DNA of 64,000 bases from Platanthera guangdongensis (Eukaryota > Streptophyta > Magnoliopsida > Asparagales > Orchidaceae). Both the position numbers and the translations under genes were made by a program. Numbering within the stretch: position 1 is the first letter of the stretch; each line of letters begins with the position of its first letter. A model generated the notes under the pieces. It did no database searches, was not told the DNA's origin, and was given only the letters and a program-made list of their open reading frames with translations. The stretch lies in assembly GCA_039583875.1 (NCBI GenBank), contig CM077158.1:238561447-238625446 (forward strand). Direction: 5' to 3'. Below are positions 45,007 to 56,200 of this stretch, one piece after another.

Positions 45007-45339
45007 AGCCTGCAACCGTGACAGTACCCGGATCACGACGGTGTCACAACGCGACAATGCTCCCTCCACTCATACCCCTGGAGCACATTAGAAGGTTGAC
45101 CGACATCCTGGAGTACTGAATTCTACGAGTGCGAGCGAAGCCACTCTGTGACGCGAAGCCGCCCTGTGACGAAGTCGCCCTATGACACTGTCGTGGTTGG
45201 GGTATTGTCGCGGCGGCACGATGTTCCCCCGTGTAAGTGTCGCTCGTAATATTCTAAATTTGAATTAATTGCGACATAAACTTTTTGTATATATATTTGT
45301 TTACCTATAGATAGCATAAAGTTATGCTTGTTACATAAA

Positions 45340-45420
45340 AAAAATGTTTGGTTTGGTTGGTTAAGGGTATTATATTAATGTTGTAGGCCAGTGGTTCAAA
45401 TCTCAGCGTCATTTTTTTTA
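45340..45420 (+). repeat. possible tRNA-derived SINE head
   Basis: Box-A-like TTGGTTAAGGG (about 45357-45367) and box-B-like GGTTCAAATCT (45393-45403), about 36 bp apart, as in Pol III internal promoters of tRNA-derived SINEs. Followed by T-rich DNA. No clear target duplication found. Confidence 0.4.
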
Positions 45421-45836
45421 TAATTGTGTGAGAGCAAGTGAATTTGTTTTAAAAAAACTATACCCAATGCGATGAACGGATAGGTTTGATTTGATGGACC
45501 TCCATGGTTACATCGGTCCTCCAAAGTTTTCTTTGTATAATATAGATAACATAATTATTTAAAGTGTGATGCATATTTCTTTTAGTTGGCTTGTAACATT
45601 TATCATATTACTAACCCTAATTTATCAACGTTTTATATTGATTGTGGATTGATAAGCCTTATTAAGATTAGTCCAAGGTTGTCAGGATCGAGATCATAGG
45701 TGAGATCGTTTCCCGATTGGATCATATTGGATCCCGGGATCAGATCAAGGATTGTAAGATTCTACAAAAATCATAAATTAAGACTTAAAATATAAAAATG
45801 AATTTTGTATCATTCAATTACACACAATTACCACAT

Positions 45837-45856
45837 AAAAAAAAAAAAAAAAAAAA
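45837..45856 (+). repeat. poly-A run (20 A)
   Basis: Homopolymer in AT-rich DNA between the candidate SINE and the hAT C-terminal coding part. Confidence 0.8.
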
Positions 45857-46029
45857 CTAATCAACCTTTGAGTACTTGTATCAAAAACAAGCAAATGGAC
45901 AACTAAATCCCAAAGTAATATCGTTCTAAGTTCCAACTATAAATTTTACATAAGTAAACATAAAGTTCACATCACGATAAACGATAAAATAATAATATAT
46001 GTTAGTCGGAGCGACACAAAACCATTAAT

Positions 46030-46721
46030 ATAAATCTTTAACAACTACATCAACTATGTCCTCATCATCAAGTTCTAAATTCTCCGCATCGTCATCATCG
46101 CCACTGTCGTTCTGATAAGTTCACTGCGCCTTTTGGTGAGATCATATACTCTACCTAAAATAAAAATGTTTTAATTATGATACATAATATAGTTACGTAA
46201 TTTTGTATTTTCAAATGAATTAATATCAAACTTACATTTTTTAGTTACTGGTGTAACGAATTATTCAACATTCCTTGCCACACTATCATTACTATAAGTT
46301 TCTTGGGTATCTTTATTTTGAAGAATCCCCAACCAATTGCCCTTACGGGGAAGAACATGATCTTCCTTCTTAGTGATCCATTCATCATCTGAAGGGATAT
46401 CCTCAAAATTTTAAAACTTCTCCTTCAGTTGCATATCTCTTCTATCTGGTCATTCCATCAACTTCGTATTGTACTTCACAAAGATTAGATCATTAATTTT
46501 CTTTTGATGCAATCAATTTCTTCTTATCAAATGCACCTATTTTGAAAAATAAAGATTCTAAGAACACTCATGCATGAATGAAAATGAAGTCAGCCAAATA
46601 ATCAATGTTACTTGTTAGGATAATTTTGTGCAATAGATCTCATCATCTAAAAATCAATCTAGTTGATTTCACATCCAGAAGTGCTATATGTCAAACTTAA
46701 AACCCGAATTGCAAATCTTTT
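46030..46721 (-). pseudogene. hAT transposase C-terminal part
   Basis: Minus-strand translation in broken frames: RFAIRVLSLTYSTSGCE near 46715-46665 is the hAT dimerisation motif; a probable intron follows; then VQYEVDGM / KYNTKLME-like sequence, MQLKEKF and PSDDEWITKKEDHVLPRKGN near 46420-46320, which I recognise from plant BED-DUF659-hAT proteins, and an acidic end (SGDDDDAENLELDDED near 46100). The N-terminal part is at 51850-53522; copia I separates the two. Confidence 0.75.
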
Positions 46722-46920
46722 TGTTGGAGGAGAAAAGTGGATTGAGTTTATTCATCCACATGGGGGTATTTATACAAATACAACGATATGACACGTCACT
46801 GATCCGTGTGCTCTCATATTTCCTAAATAAGAATCGATCTATTTAGGAAGCAAATAACGTAATCAATACAAAGATTATATGCAATACAAAGATTATATGC
46901 AATCAATGCAATATCCAACA
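46722..46920 (-). repeat. 3' LTR of copia I (199 bp)
   Basis: TGTTGGAGGA ... ATATCCAACA. Contains a tandem duplication of TACAAAGATTATATGCAA (18 bp) that the 5' LTR lacks. Confidence 0.95.
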
Positions 46921-46931
46921 GCCCCCCCTCA
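46921..46931 (-). other. polypurine tract of copia I
   Basis: Minus-strand TGAGGGGGGGC immediately before the 3' LTR. Confidence 0.85.
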
Positions 46932-48428
46932 AGTTGGGCGTGTGATGTCAGCCATGCCGAACTTGCCAATAAGATCTGCGAACATACTGGAACTTAGACC
47001 CTTTGTGAGAACATCGGCCAACTGTTGGTCAGATGGTATGAATGGGATAACAACGGTTCCTCGGTCGATATTTTCCTTGATGAAATGTCTGTCAATCTCA
47101 ATGTGTTTCGTACGATCATGTTGTACGGGATTGTGGGCAATGGAGATTGCAGCTTTGTTGTCACAATACAATCTGATGGGCTCACTTCCTTTAAGCCCAA
47201 GTTCCTTCAGGATAGTGGAGACCCATAATCCTTCACAAATGCCATGTGCGATTGCTCTAAACTCGGCCTCAGCACTGGACCTAGCAACAACATGTTGCTT
47301 CTTGCTTCTCCAGCTGACCAAATTCCCACCAATCATGGAACAATATCCAGTTGTGGAGCGCCTATCGGTGGGCGATCCAGCCCAGTCCGCGTCAGTGTAA
47401 ACTTCAATAATCAACTCCTTATTTGGTGAGAATAGGATGCCCTTCCCTGGTGAGGACTTGAGGTATCGGAGGACACGATGCGCGGCATCAATATGACGGG
47501 CCTTTGGAGAGTGCATAAACTGGCTGAGAACTCCCACAGCATAAGAGATATCTGGTCGAGTGTGAGATAAGTAGATTAATTTCCCTAACAGCCTCTGGTA
47601 ACTGGGAATGTCATCGATCACATCGCCATCTTCTCTGCCGAGCTTGTGATTGGCTTCGATTGGGGTGTCGGCAGGCCGACACCCGCTCATCCCAGTGGCT
47701 TCAAGGAGGTCGAGCACATACTTCCTTTGTGATAGGAAAATGCCATGCTTTGATCTTGCAACTTCAATGCCGAGAAAGTATTTGAGATTTCCCAAATCTT
47801 TCACTTCAAATTCTTTTGCCAATTTCTCCTTCAGTGCTTGAATCTCCTCCTTGTCATCCCCAGTGATTATGATATCATCCACGTAGACAATCAGGACGGT
47901 TAACTTTCCCTTGTTGATTCTGATAAAGAGGGTGTGGTCGGCATTGCTCTGACGGTATCCAAACCTGTTCATGGCTTTGTGAAATCTTCCAAACCAGGCC
48001 CTGGCTGATTGTTTCAGGCCATAGAGTGGCCTCCGTAATCTGCACACTTTCCCTTTTGATCCGCTAGGGCTGAGTCCCGGAGGGAGAGCCATGTAGATCT
48101 CTTCTTCCAGGTCGCCATGAAGATAAGCATTCTTCACATCCAATTGGCAGAGTTGCCAATCCTTGCAGGCAGCACAAGATATGAGGATTCTGATTGAATT
48201 CATTTTTGCAACGGGAGCAAAGGTCTCTTGGTAGTCTATGCCCTCTGTCTGAGTATAGCCTCTTGCCACGAGTCGTGCCTTGTATCTTTCTACAATGCCC
48301 GAGGGTTCTGTTTGACGGTGAATACCCATTTGCATCCAACAGTCTTTTTTCCTGGTGGCAGTTGTACCAGGTCCCATGTGCCGTTTTTTTCCAGGGCACT
48401 CATTTCTTCGAGCATTGCTAACTTCCAC
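46932..48428 (-). pseudogene. copia I RT and RNase H
   Basis: 499 codons open. From IVERYKARLVARGYTQTEGI onward it carries RT (LDVKNAYLHGDLEEEIYM, active site YVDD in VLIVYVDDIIITGDD), then RNase H (EVYTDADWAGSPTDRRST, WRSKKQHVVARSSAEAEF, LYCDNKAAISIAH) and the copia C-terminus (LADVLTKGLSS). The frame differs from the upstream integrase part; the switch point is near 48310 within the RT N-terminus, indicating a small indel. The domains themselves have all catalytic acids. Confidence 0.92.
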
Positions 48429-51199
48429 CTATCGTCGGAAAGGGCATCCTGCCATGAAGTGGGGATGGAGACAGTGGACAAAGAGGAAACAAATGCTTTA
48501 TGGGAAGCTGTTAGGGATGAGTAAGAAATAAACTGAGATAATGGATGTTGAGTGGAGGTACCTTCCGTAGGGATGATGGATCCCGACGACGGGTCAGGTG
48601 GGTGGTCTGATATCCAGATGTTGGGCCGCGTGTTCGATCCCTTGGGTCGACGAGAGTACACCTGCGGAGGTTTAGTAACAGGGACCTGGACAGGAGGGGT
48701 GCAAGGAGTAGGTGTATATTGAGAGGGATGATATACCGGAGGAATAGGTAGAGGGGTGTCAGAGTAAGGTAAGGTACTCACTTCCGTTGTGGGAAGAGAC
48801 CCCCCCTGAAGTGAGGACCCATAGTAGCTTTCAGATTCCCGGAAGGTAACGTCCATGGTGACGTAAACCTTCTTGTTGACTGGGTCAAAACATTTATATC
48901 CCTTCTGAGTAGGGGAGTAGCCAATGAAGACGCACTTGTGCGCACAAGCATCAAGTTTCGGGCGGTGGTGGATATGGACGAAACAAACACACCCAAAAAC
49001 ACGTGGTGGGAGAGTGGTAGGTGGAACCCCAAGTGTGGTGAGGGGAGTTTTGAAACCGAGAACACGGGATGACATACGATTTATAAGGTACGTTGCGGTG
49101 AGTACAACATCCCCCCAGTAGTATTTAGGGAGTTGCATGTGGAGGAGGAGACACCGAGCAACTTCCAATAGGTGGCGGTTCTTACGCTCAGCCGCCCCAT
49201 TTTGAGTCGGGGAGTAGGCGCAGGATGTCTAATGGATAATCCCCCGATAGGCGAGGAACTGCTCGAAGGTGAAATCAATGAATTCACGGCCATTATCAGT
49301 GCGGAGAATCTTGATGGGGGTCGAAAACTGTGTAGAGACCATGTTGTAGAATCGCTGGAAAAAGGGAAAGACTTCATTTTTGGCTTTCATAAGGTAAACC
49401 CAGGTGGTACGTGAAAAACAGTCGATAAAAGTTACAAACCAAAAACAACCCGAAATAGATGCAACCCGACAAGGACCCCAAACATCACTATGTATCAAAT
49501 GGAAAGGAGCAGGACTTGGAGAAGAAATATGATTAAAAGAGGTACGATGATTTTTACGACGATCACATGCATCACAACGAAATTTATCAACTATCCCAGA
49601 CGGAAAATGAGGAAATAAACGTTTCATAGAATGGATAGACGGATGTCCCAGCCGACAGTGCCAAGACTCCAAAGTAGTTGTCCGATCCACATGGAGAGCT
49701 CGGGGAGGAGAGGCCGGGGTGGAAGAATTGAACACATATAGCCCGTCCACCAGACTACCAGTTCCAATCACCGTTCCCGTCTTCAGGTCCTGAAAAATGC
49801 AAGAAGAAGGAAAGAAAGTTACTGAGCAGTGCATAGAATTGGTTATATGACTAATAGAGAGGAGATTGCGGGTAAAGTTCGGAACATGAAGAACCGAGGA
49901 AAGAGTTAGGGAGGAGCACGGGATGGGGCCTTTTCCGGCAATGGGAGAGAGGGAACCATCTGCGATACTCACTTTGTCCCGACCAGACAACGGAAGGTAG
50001 GACACAAAACCTGAGGAGGAGCCGGTCATATGGTCTGTTGCTCCAGAATCAATGATCCAGTGAGTAGAGGGATGGGTGGAGGCAGCATGAGCACCGGAAG
50101 GCCCCTGATGGGCATATGAGGACGAAGAGGCATGTGGCTCTGGTGATGGACCCTGCATCAGGCGTCGGAAGGCAAGAACCTCATCAGGCGTCAGAGTCAA
50201 TGGGGGAGTTGTCGGAAGTTGTGGCTCGTCGAAAACATCAGACAGGTGCGCGGAGCGAGGCTGGGTAGAGCGACCCGAAGTGCGACCAGGACCGCGACCG
50301 CCACGAGAGGAAGAGCCGCCACGGGGTGTAGGGAACCCATGAAGCCGAAAGCAAGTCTCCCGTGTATGACGGTTCTTCCCGCAATAGTCACAGAGGAGGT
50401 GATCCTTGTCAGTGGACTTCGGCCGAGAATCACGAGCCGTGCGTAGCCCAACCGTGGCCGTCAAGGCCGAACCATCTGGAGGATGCTCAGGAGTCCAAGT
50501 TTGCCTCCGATCAAATTCCTGCTGAATGAGACTGAAAACCTCTGGAAGAGAGGGTAAGGGTGAGCGGCCAAGTATCTGCACACTGATTTGGTCAAAGTCT
50601 CTATGTAGCCCATGAAGGAACTCAAAAACTCGGTTGCGATCTTCCCGTGCGTGAACCAGGAGCTCATCTTCAGGCGATGCCAAAGTAATGTAATCAAAGT
50701 GATTGTACTCCTGATATAGCTGGGTGAACTCGAGGTAGTAGGCAGACGGAGGGCGATCTCCTTGGCGAAGAAGGAAGATCTTGCGTCGTAGCTGAAAGAT
50801 CTGGGCCGCGTTGCCGCGACAGGAGTAGGTAGTTTCCGCCCTTCGCCAAATGTCCGCAGCCGTATCCAGAAAGAGATAGTTGCGAGCGATGGAGTCGACC
50901 ATGGAGTTAGTCAGCCAGGACATGACGAGGGAGTTCTCCGATTCCCATTGCACCCAATCTGGGGAATCTGAACGAGGTATGGGTGTAGTGCCCATGACAT
51001 ATCCAAACAGCCGCCTGCTCTTCAAAGCAACAGTAATAGCCCGAGACCACGGGAGATAGTTGGTACCATCCAGACGAATCGTCGTGATTTGAGGCGTATT
51101 GTGGTCATGTCCCGGACGAGGGAAGCCGCTGGACGTCACGGTAGTTGGGGGTGTACTGGTGGTGGAAGATTCGGTAGGGGAGCCATTGGTCCCGGCCAT
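48290..51199 (-). pseudogene. copia I gag, protease, integrase and RT start
   Basis: One frame from the methionine at 51199 to 48290 with a single internal stop (49231-49229). Order: gag (NYLPWSRAITVALKSRRLFG, GDRPPSAYYLEFTQLYQEYN), zinc knuckle CDYCGKNRHTRETC, protease WIIDSGATDHMTG, GAG-pre-integrase SWHCRLGHPSIHSMKRL, integrase with HSDVWGP and RTDNGREF. The stop falls just before the third catalytic motif of integrase and is explained by CAG to TAG. The frame then runs to GCKWVFTVKQ and is lost by the indel near 48310. Two lesions disable this copy. Confidence 0.92.
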
Positions 51200-51656
51200 G
51201 GTGAGCAAGCATACAAAGCAAAATCCCCCGGGAGAGCAAAGAGCAGCCTAGATAAAAACTAGGTCGGCCTCATAGAAAGAGGAAGGAACCAAAAAAAATG
51301 GTGTAGGCACCGAAAAGGACATTAGGAGGAGCACCGCATGTGCGGTATCAAGGAGACAACGCAGGACAGGGGCCGGAGGTACTGGCGGTGGCCGAGGGGC
51401 CGCTGGAAGAAGGCCGAAGCCCGACAGGCGCTGGCGCGGGAGGCGCGGCGTGCGTACAACGTCTGGAGGCGGTTGCGGGGTGCGACGGAGGAGTGGGAGG
51501 GGGAATCGGTCGAGGTTAGGTGGGGCTAGGGGCCACCGGAGCCAGCGGGTCGGGAGTTGCTCGCGGAGGTCGGCGGAGTTGCGGGCGGAGGTCGGCGGGT
51601 TGTTCGTGCGGGAGAAAGAAGGAAAAAACGTACGAGAGAGGTATTTTAGCCATAAG

Positions 51657-51668
51657 GCTCTGATACCA
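51657..51668 (-). other. primer-binding site of copia I
   Basis: Minus-strand TGGTATCAGAGC next to the 5' LTR; perfect initiator-tRNA-Met match. Confidence 0.93.
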
Positions 51669-51849
51669 TGTTGGAGAAAAAAAGTTGATTGAGTTTATTC
51701 ATCCACATGGGGGTATTTATACAAATACAACGATATGACACATCACTGACCCGTGTGCTCTCATATTTCCTAAATAGAAATCGATCTATTTAGGAAACAA
51801 ATAACGTAATCAATACAAAGATTATATGCAATCAATGCAATATCCAACA
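51669..51849 (-). repeat. 5' LTR of copia I (181 bp)
   Basis: TGTTGGAGAA ... ATATCCAACA, followed by target duplicate CTTTT. Confidence 0.95.
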
Positions 51850-53522
51850 CTTTTCAATTCTGGACAATTTTCTTTGTAGGAATTCCACCAGTCAGCTGTA
51901 AATAACAATATATTAAATGTTTAATATGATAATAATTAATAACATGTTTATTGTTTAATATTTGCAAATAACATTAAACAAAGATGTTTAACTTGGAGCT
52001 CTTTTAGTTTTAGTTGATTTTGCAGAGTCTAACCCAAATAGTCCTCTAGTATGTTTACAATCATCCATCTGAATGTCCATTTTTGTTCTCCTATCTTCAT
52101 TAGTAATCATTCATTGGAGATAAGTATAAAATCCACTTTTTTACTTCTGCATCTGTTCTAAAAGATGAGCTGTAATAATAATGAGAGTTTAAATAATAAG
52201 CTGCAGTATGCAATGATCAATGGAGTTGGCTTGCCCATCTCTCATCTATAATGACCCATATTTACTTATATCTATAATAAAACACAGTAATAATTGTATT
52301 TTTTTCAGTGTTTGGATCAAAAGAAACACTTTGATAAGCGGAAATGCTGCTTTCAAGCATACTGTAACATGAAACCAAAATTGACCTGAATTCAAAATAT
52401 TTTTTTGAATAGCTTTCCCCTCCTTTGAACAAGCAAACCGACTGAATTTCCATTTGGTAGAAGTAAACATCATCATCAAACCACCTTTATTTTTAAAAAA
52501 ACATTCCAATATCAAGTAAGTTGTTGCAAATCTAGTAACTGCAGGTCGGATTAACTCTTTCCCCTTCGTAATGTCAAACAACCAAGTGTGAAGAAGAGTT
52601 CTGGAATATATGTATGTTGTTCTTTTTCTATCCTTTGCAATTGTTAATTTATGAAAATTGATTTTTTTTCAAAATTTTCTAAAATCAAATCAATACAATG
52701 TGCGACACATGATATCTAATATAAATGTTTTCTCTTTTCCATCAACTTTTGACCAACAGTCTTTATTTGAAGCATTATCTGTCACAACGTAAACAACATT
52801 TTCTTCCCCAACCTTCTCCATAACTTCATCTAACATTTCAAAAATATTATCCGACGTTTTGGAGATTTTTGATCTATGGATGATAAGAACATCGTAACTT
52901 TGAGGCTATTCACCAAGAAGTTGCATGTAAATCTCTTTTTCCTATCTGACCATTCATCAGACATAATTGTACAACCATTTTTTTTGTCATTCCACATTGT
53001 ACTCCTCTAGTAATTCTAGAGTTCCGTCAACTTCTTGTTCTAGGTATTTTACTTTAATATCATTAGATGAAGGTGGTTTCATTTCGGGGTCATGTTGACC
53101 GATTGCTTCAATCGTGCTAATGAACTCCAAGGTCTTGACACTGTTGAAGTGAATGACACTTGTATAAAAAAACGAGCAATTTGTTGACATTCTTTTTCAT
53201 GCGTGGCTTTTTTGAAAATATGATTAATTGCAGATTTACTCAATTTTCTAACAAATAAATCCATTGACTCCTTTCCTTTTATTTTTTTAGTTTATCCCAC
53301 ACCAACCCCAACCTCATCCTTTCCTTCCTCAATATTTCTTTTCTTCTTTAGAGCTTCCTCTCCGTGTGCTTGAAGAATATTCAAAAATTATTTTCTAATA
53401 TCCCCTGATACTTTTGTACATACTTCAACATTAAATTTTGCCTCTGCCAAGTGATGTTTCAACCTGTATATTCAACTAGATTAAATTATCTGACAATATT
53501 TGCACTGAATATTTTTAGTAGT
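51850..53522 (-). pseudogene. hAT transposase N-terminal and catalytic part (BED, DUF659)
   Basis: Minus-strand, broken frames, order as in plant hAT transposases. BED zinc finger: CKYC and YRLKHHLAEAKFNVEVC near 53515-53400. Then RFFIQVSF / STIEAIGQHDPEMKPPS (53190-53080), YLEQEVDGTLELLEEYNVEW, MSDEWSDRKKRFTCNFLVNS (near 52980-52920, DUF659 with one catalytic Asp region), EENVVYVVTDNAS (near 52800), then TKGKELIRPAVTRFATTYLI (52575-52500) and AAFPLIKVFLLI. It is a cut-and-paste DNA transposase, now dead from stops, shifts and the copia I insertion. Coding similarity ends at about 53522, where another insertion truncates the N-terminus. Confidence 0.85.
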
Positions 53523-53524
53523 AC

Positions 53525-54840
53525 TGTCAGTCTCAGTCCCATGGAGCCACCCCGGATCACTACTAGTGTTAACACAGAAATCGGCGATCCTTCCCAAGGT
53601 AGCCAGCTCGCTGGTCGCGGCTTGTTCCGGGTTCTCCCTGGAGGTCGCGACATCTTAGGATGGGCGGACAAGCTTTCTTGACCGCTCAGTCCGCTCGGCT
53701 TGGGCGGCCTCAGCGGTCTGACCGCCCAGGTCGCCCGACTTTCTTTTGCTCTGCAGGGCTCGCGGACTATTTCCTCAGTCCGCCCATGCAGTTCGCGCTC
53801 TTTGTTCAGCTAACCGCCCCAAGCTCTCCATCCAACAGACGACCAACCTTGGCGGTCTCGGATTCCAGTCCGCCCAAACCGCCACATTATCAAGCGGTCT
53901 GCCTTCAGGCCGCCCACCATCTTCAACGACGACAACTCCAGCTCGTCATCAATCAAGAGTGGCGACCTGTTTTCAGGCCGCCAGTCAAGAGTGGCGACCT
54001 GCCCCCATGCCGCCGGCCAGCAACGCCTGCCTCCACTTCGCCAAGCATGCGCGACCTGCCAGGTCGCCAAGCCCAGGCCGCCCAACAGGGGCGGCAAGAC
54101 GTTCTATTCAACAGACGACGGACTTCAGCAGAAGGCGTGTCCTGCTTCTTCAGTCCGCCAGGTCGCCCAGTCGACCAACACCTCTGGCAGTTCGCGGTTT
54201 CCAACACTTCTCCGCTGCGGGCTGGGCGGACTCGCTTCTTAGTCCGCGGACATCAATGAAACTCAGCTTCTCAGCAGCGGGCGGTCTACGCCATTCAGCC
54301 GCGGACTCAGCGGATTCGCTATGCAGCCCGCCATTCCTTAACCTCCAGCACCCGCTTCCCAGCAGTGGACGGAAATCCCTCAGCTCGCACCCTTGGTGCG
54401 TGCTCACTCAACTCAGCAGGGGCGGACTAATTGCGCAGTCCGCCACTCAGCTTCCAGCACCCGCTTCCCAGCAGCGGGCGGGTAGTCCCTCAGCCCGCAC
54501 AATCTTGGCGCGGGCTCGATCAGCAGTTCGGGCGGACTCCTCTCAGTCTACCAGCAGCAGGGGCACTCTTCCAAGTCCGCCATCAACAGAACCAGTTCCA
54601 GAAGCAAGTCTCTGTCCGCGCGGCCTGTTGCGGTCTCGGCGGACTCAAGTCTTTACTCGCACAAGTTATCGTTTTTGGGGGTAACGTCACTGAAAGCCGT
54701 TACCTCCTCGGGCCTATAAATAGACCTCACCTCTAACGATCGCTCGACGTCACTCTCCCAACCTTCCTCGACTGCGGCTCTAACCTCCTCTGGGGCCTCC
54801 TCTTCACCCTCTAAACTCTGCTCCTCCTCTTCCTCAAGTA
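53525..54840 (+). repeat. GC-rich promoter-bearing fragment, probable truncated LTR
   Basis: Begins TGTCAGTCTC in the hAT BED finger and is full of short GC-rich repeats around CAGTCCGCC, GGTCGCC and CAGGCCGCC. TATAAATAG at 54711-54719 on the plus strand, followed by sequence like the start of a transcribed LTR, which ends at about 54840 against the gag of element J. Many open frames exist on both strands; none shows a known domain, and I read them as GC artefacts. Confidence 0.5.
54711..54719 (+). promoter_or_regulatory. TATA box in GC-rich fragment
   Basis: GGGCCTATAAATAGACC context, about 1.2 kb downstream of the fragment start. Confidence 0.5.
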
Positions 54841-54844
54841 ACAG

Positions 54845-55975
54845 GTTCCGCGTGGGGCGCTGCGCCGCCACGTGGCCCCTGCCAGAACATCTAAAACATA
54901 CAATGCCCCCAGATCACTGGCTATCGGTGGCTTTGGCTTTACCCTTCGCATCCGCGGGGATACGTGAGGGTGCAGCCGTGATGGTTTGGGGCGGAGCGGG
55001 TTTCCTAAAGGTCGAGGAATCAGTCCGAGAGGTGAACTGCCTCGTGCTAGACGAACGAAGGTACTGCTCCCACTCGAGGGAGAGCTGGAATATCTGATCA
55101 ACAGTCTCCAGGCGGTGGGGAATCAACTCTCTCCGAATATCGGAACGAAGGCCCGCCTTGAAGCGAGAGGCAGTGACAATAGGCTCCTCTGAAATATCAC
55201 TCCTAACGATCAGCTCATCAAAGCGAGCCATGTACTCGGCGACGGTAAGTGTCCCCTGCCGTAAATTCTGCAGCTGCTCAAATAGCTGATCTCGGTATGA
55301 TGCGGGGAGGTACTTATCCTTCAGTCTCTCCTTCATCTCATCCCATCTGGCGATGGGGTAGTAACCATCCCGCTCTAAAGCTCTCTCAACACTGATCCAA
55401 AATACTTTAGCTTGCCCGATCAACTTCATCTTCGTAAAACGGACACAACGCTCGTCACTCATGTCGTACCACTCGAAGTAGTGGTCCATGTCTAAGAGCC
55501 AGTCGCTGAAGGCCTTCGGATCTAGACGACCATCAAACGAAGGGGCGTCGAGTCGGATACGACGAGTGATGTCCAGGTTGTGGCCACCTCTCCGTGGAGC
55601 AGGTTAATCATCGGGGTACTCATCCTGAGCGTAATCGTGCCGAGCGGGTGGGGGACCACGATCTCTCCGACCTGGAGGATAATACTCATCACGACGGTGG
55701 TCTCGGTGACCGAGTGGGGGCACTCGATCCCTAGGGTCAGGCTGAGGTCTACGGGGCACACGGTACTCATCACGCGAAGGTAGGGGCCTTTCACGCACCA
55801 GATCAAGATGTTGCCTGGCCGGCGGGGCTGGGGCTCTGTGGTGAGGATCACGACGGTAGCGGTCTGCCGGAAGCTGACCATCTCTTGGGCGCTGGTCATA
55901 ACGTGGAGGAGCGCCAGGGTCGTCCTCAAGTGAATCGTCATGCTATGTCGGAGTGTCTCTGACATCCTCTAAGTG
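54845..55975 (-). pseudogene. gypsy J gag
   Basis: Minus strand. An arginine/proline-rich N-terminal part (near 55930-55610; RRPQPDPRDRVPPLGHRDHR) has a TAA near 55604. The same reading goes on with RLDAPSFDGRLDPKAFSDWL and MDHYFEWYDMSDERCVRFTK (55489 onward), RDQLFEQLQNLRQGTLTVAE, to PADAKGKAKATDS, a stop, and a zinc knuckle CFRCSGRGHVAAQRPT in which the last cysteine is arginine. This is a Ty3/gypsy gag core. Protease and everything after are missing because the 53525-54840 fragment abuts it. Confidence 0.82.
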
Positions 55976-56185
55976 GCCTAAATGAAGGTTCAACTCGGCA
56001 AGATCATGACGCACATCGTCGAACTGGGCTCCTATGGTGTCAAGGCGACCTAGGACAAGGCGTTGGAACTCAGCAAAAGCGGCGTCCGAGTTCGAACTCG
56101 TCGCTCGGTCCTCGGTGTTCCGTGGTTCTACCTATGCTTTCTCTAAATGTCCTACCACTACGGAGCATGCAAATGGTCTAACCTC

Positions 56186-56197
56186 GCTTTGATACCA
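56186..56197 (-). other. primer-binding site of gypsy J
   Basis: Minus-strand TGGTATCAAAGC, one base different from the perfect Met site, three bases after the LTR end. Confidence 0.85.
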
Positions 56198-56200
56198 AAA

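Larger units (their letters stand above)
44355..45669 (+). other. sequence after the HDAC exon: start of intron 1
   Basis: Begins GTGAGCGCC. Non-coding, T-rich like a plant intron up to about 44930, then a GC-rich insert following a 17-G run. No exon 2 (expected to encode the VDIDIHHGDG region) was found. Confidence 0.65.
46722..51849 (-). mobile_element. Ty1/copia element I, complete with target duplication (5128 bp)
   Basis: Minus-strand element with both LTRs, PBS, PPT and gag-pol. Flanked by CTTTT at 46717-46721 and 51850-51854, a perfect 5-bp target duplication. It was inserted in the hAT transposase just before the dimerisation motif. The LTRs differ at about 8 of 181 aligned bases (about 4 %) plus an 18-bp duplication, so it is clearly older than copia A. 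Confidence 0.96.

Noticed and set aside
53660..54684. Open frames of 199 and 312 codons
   Set aside because: Overlapping frames in GC-rich promoter-like repeats upstream of a TATA box; no recognisable domain.
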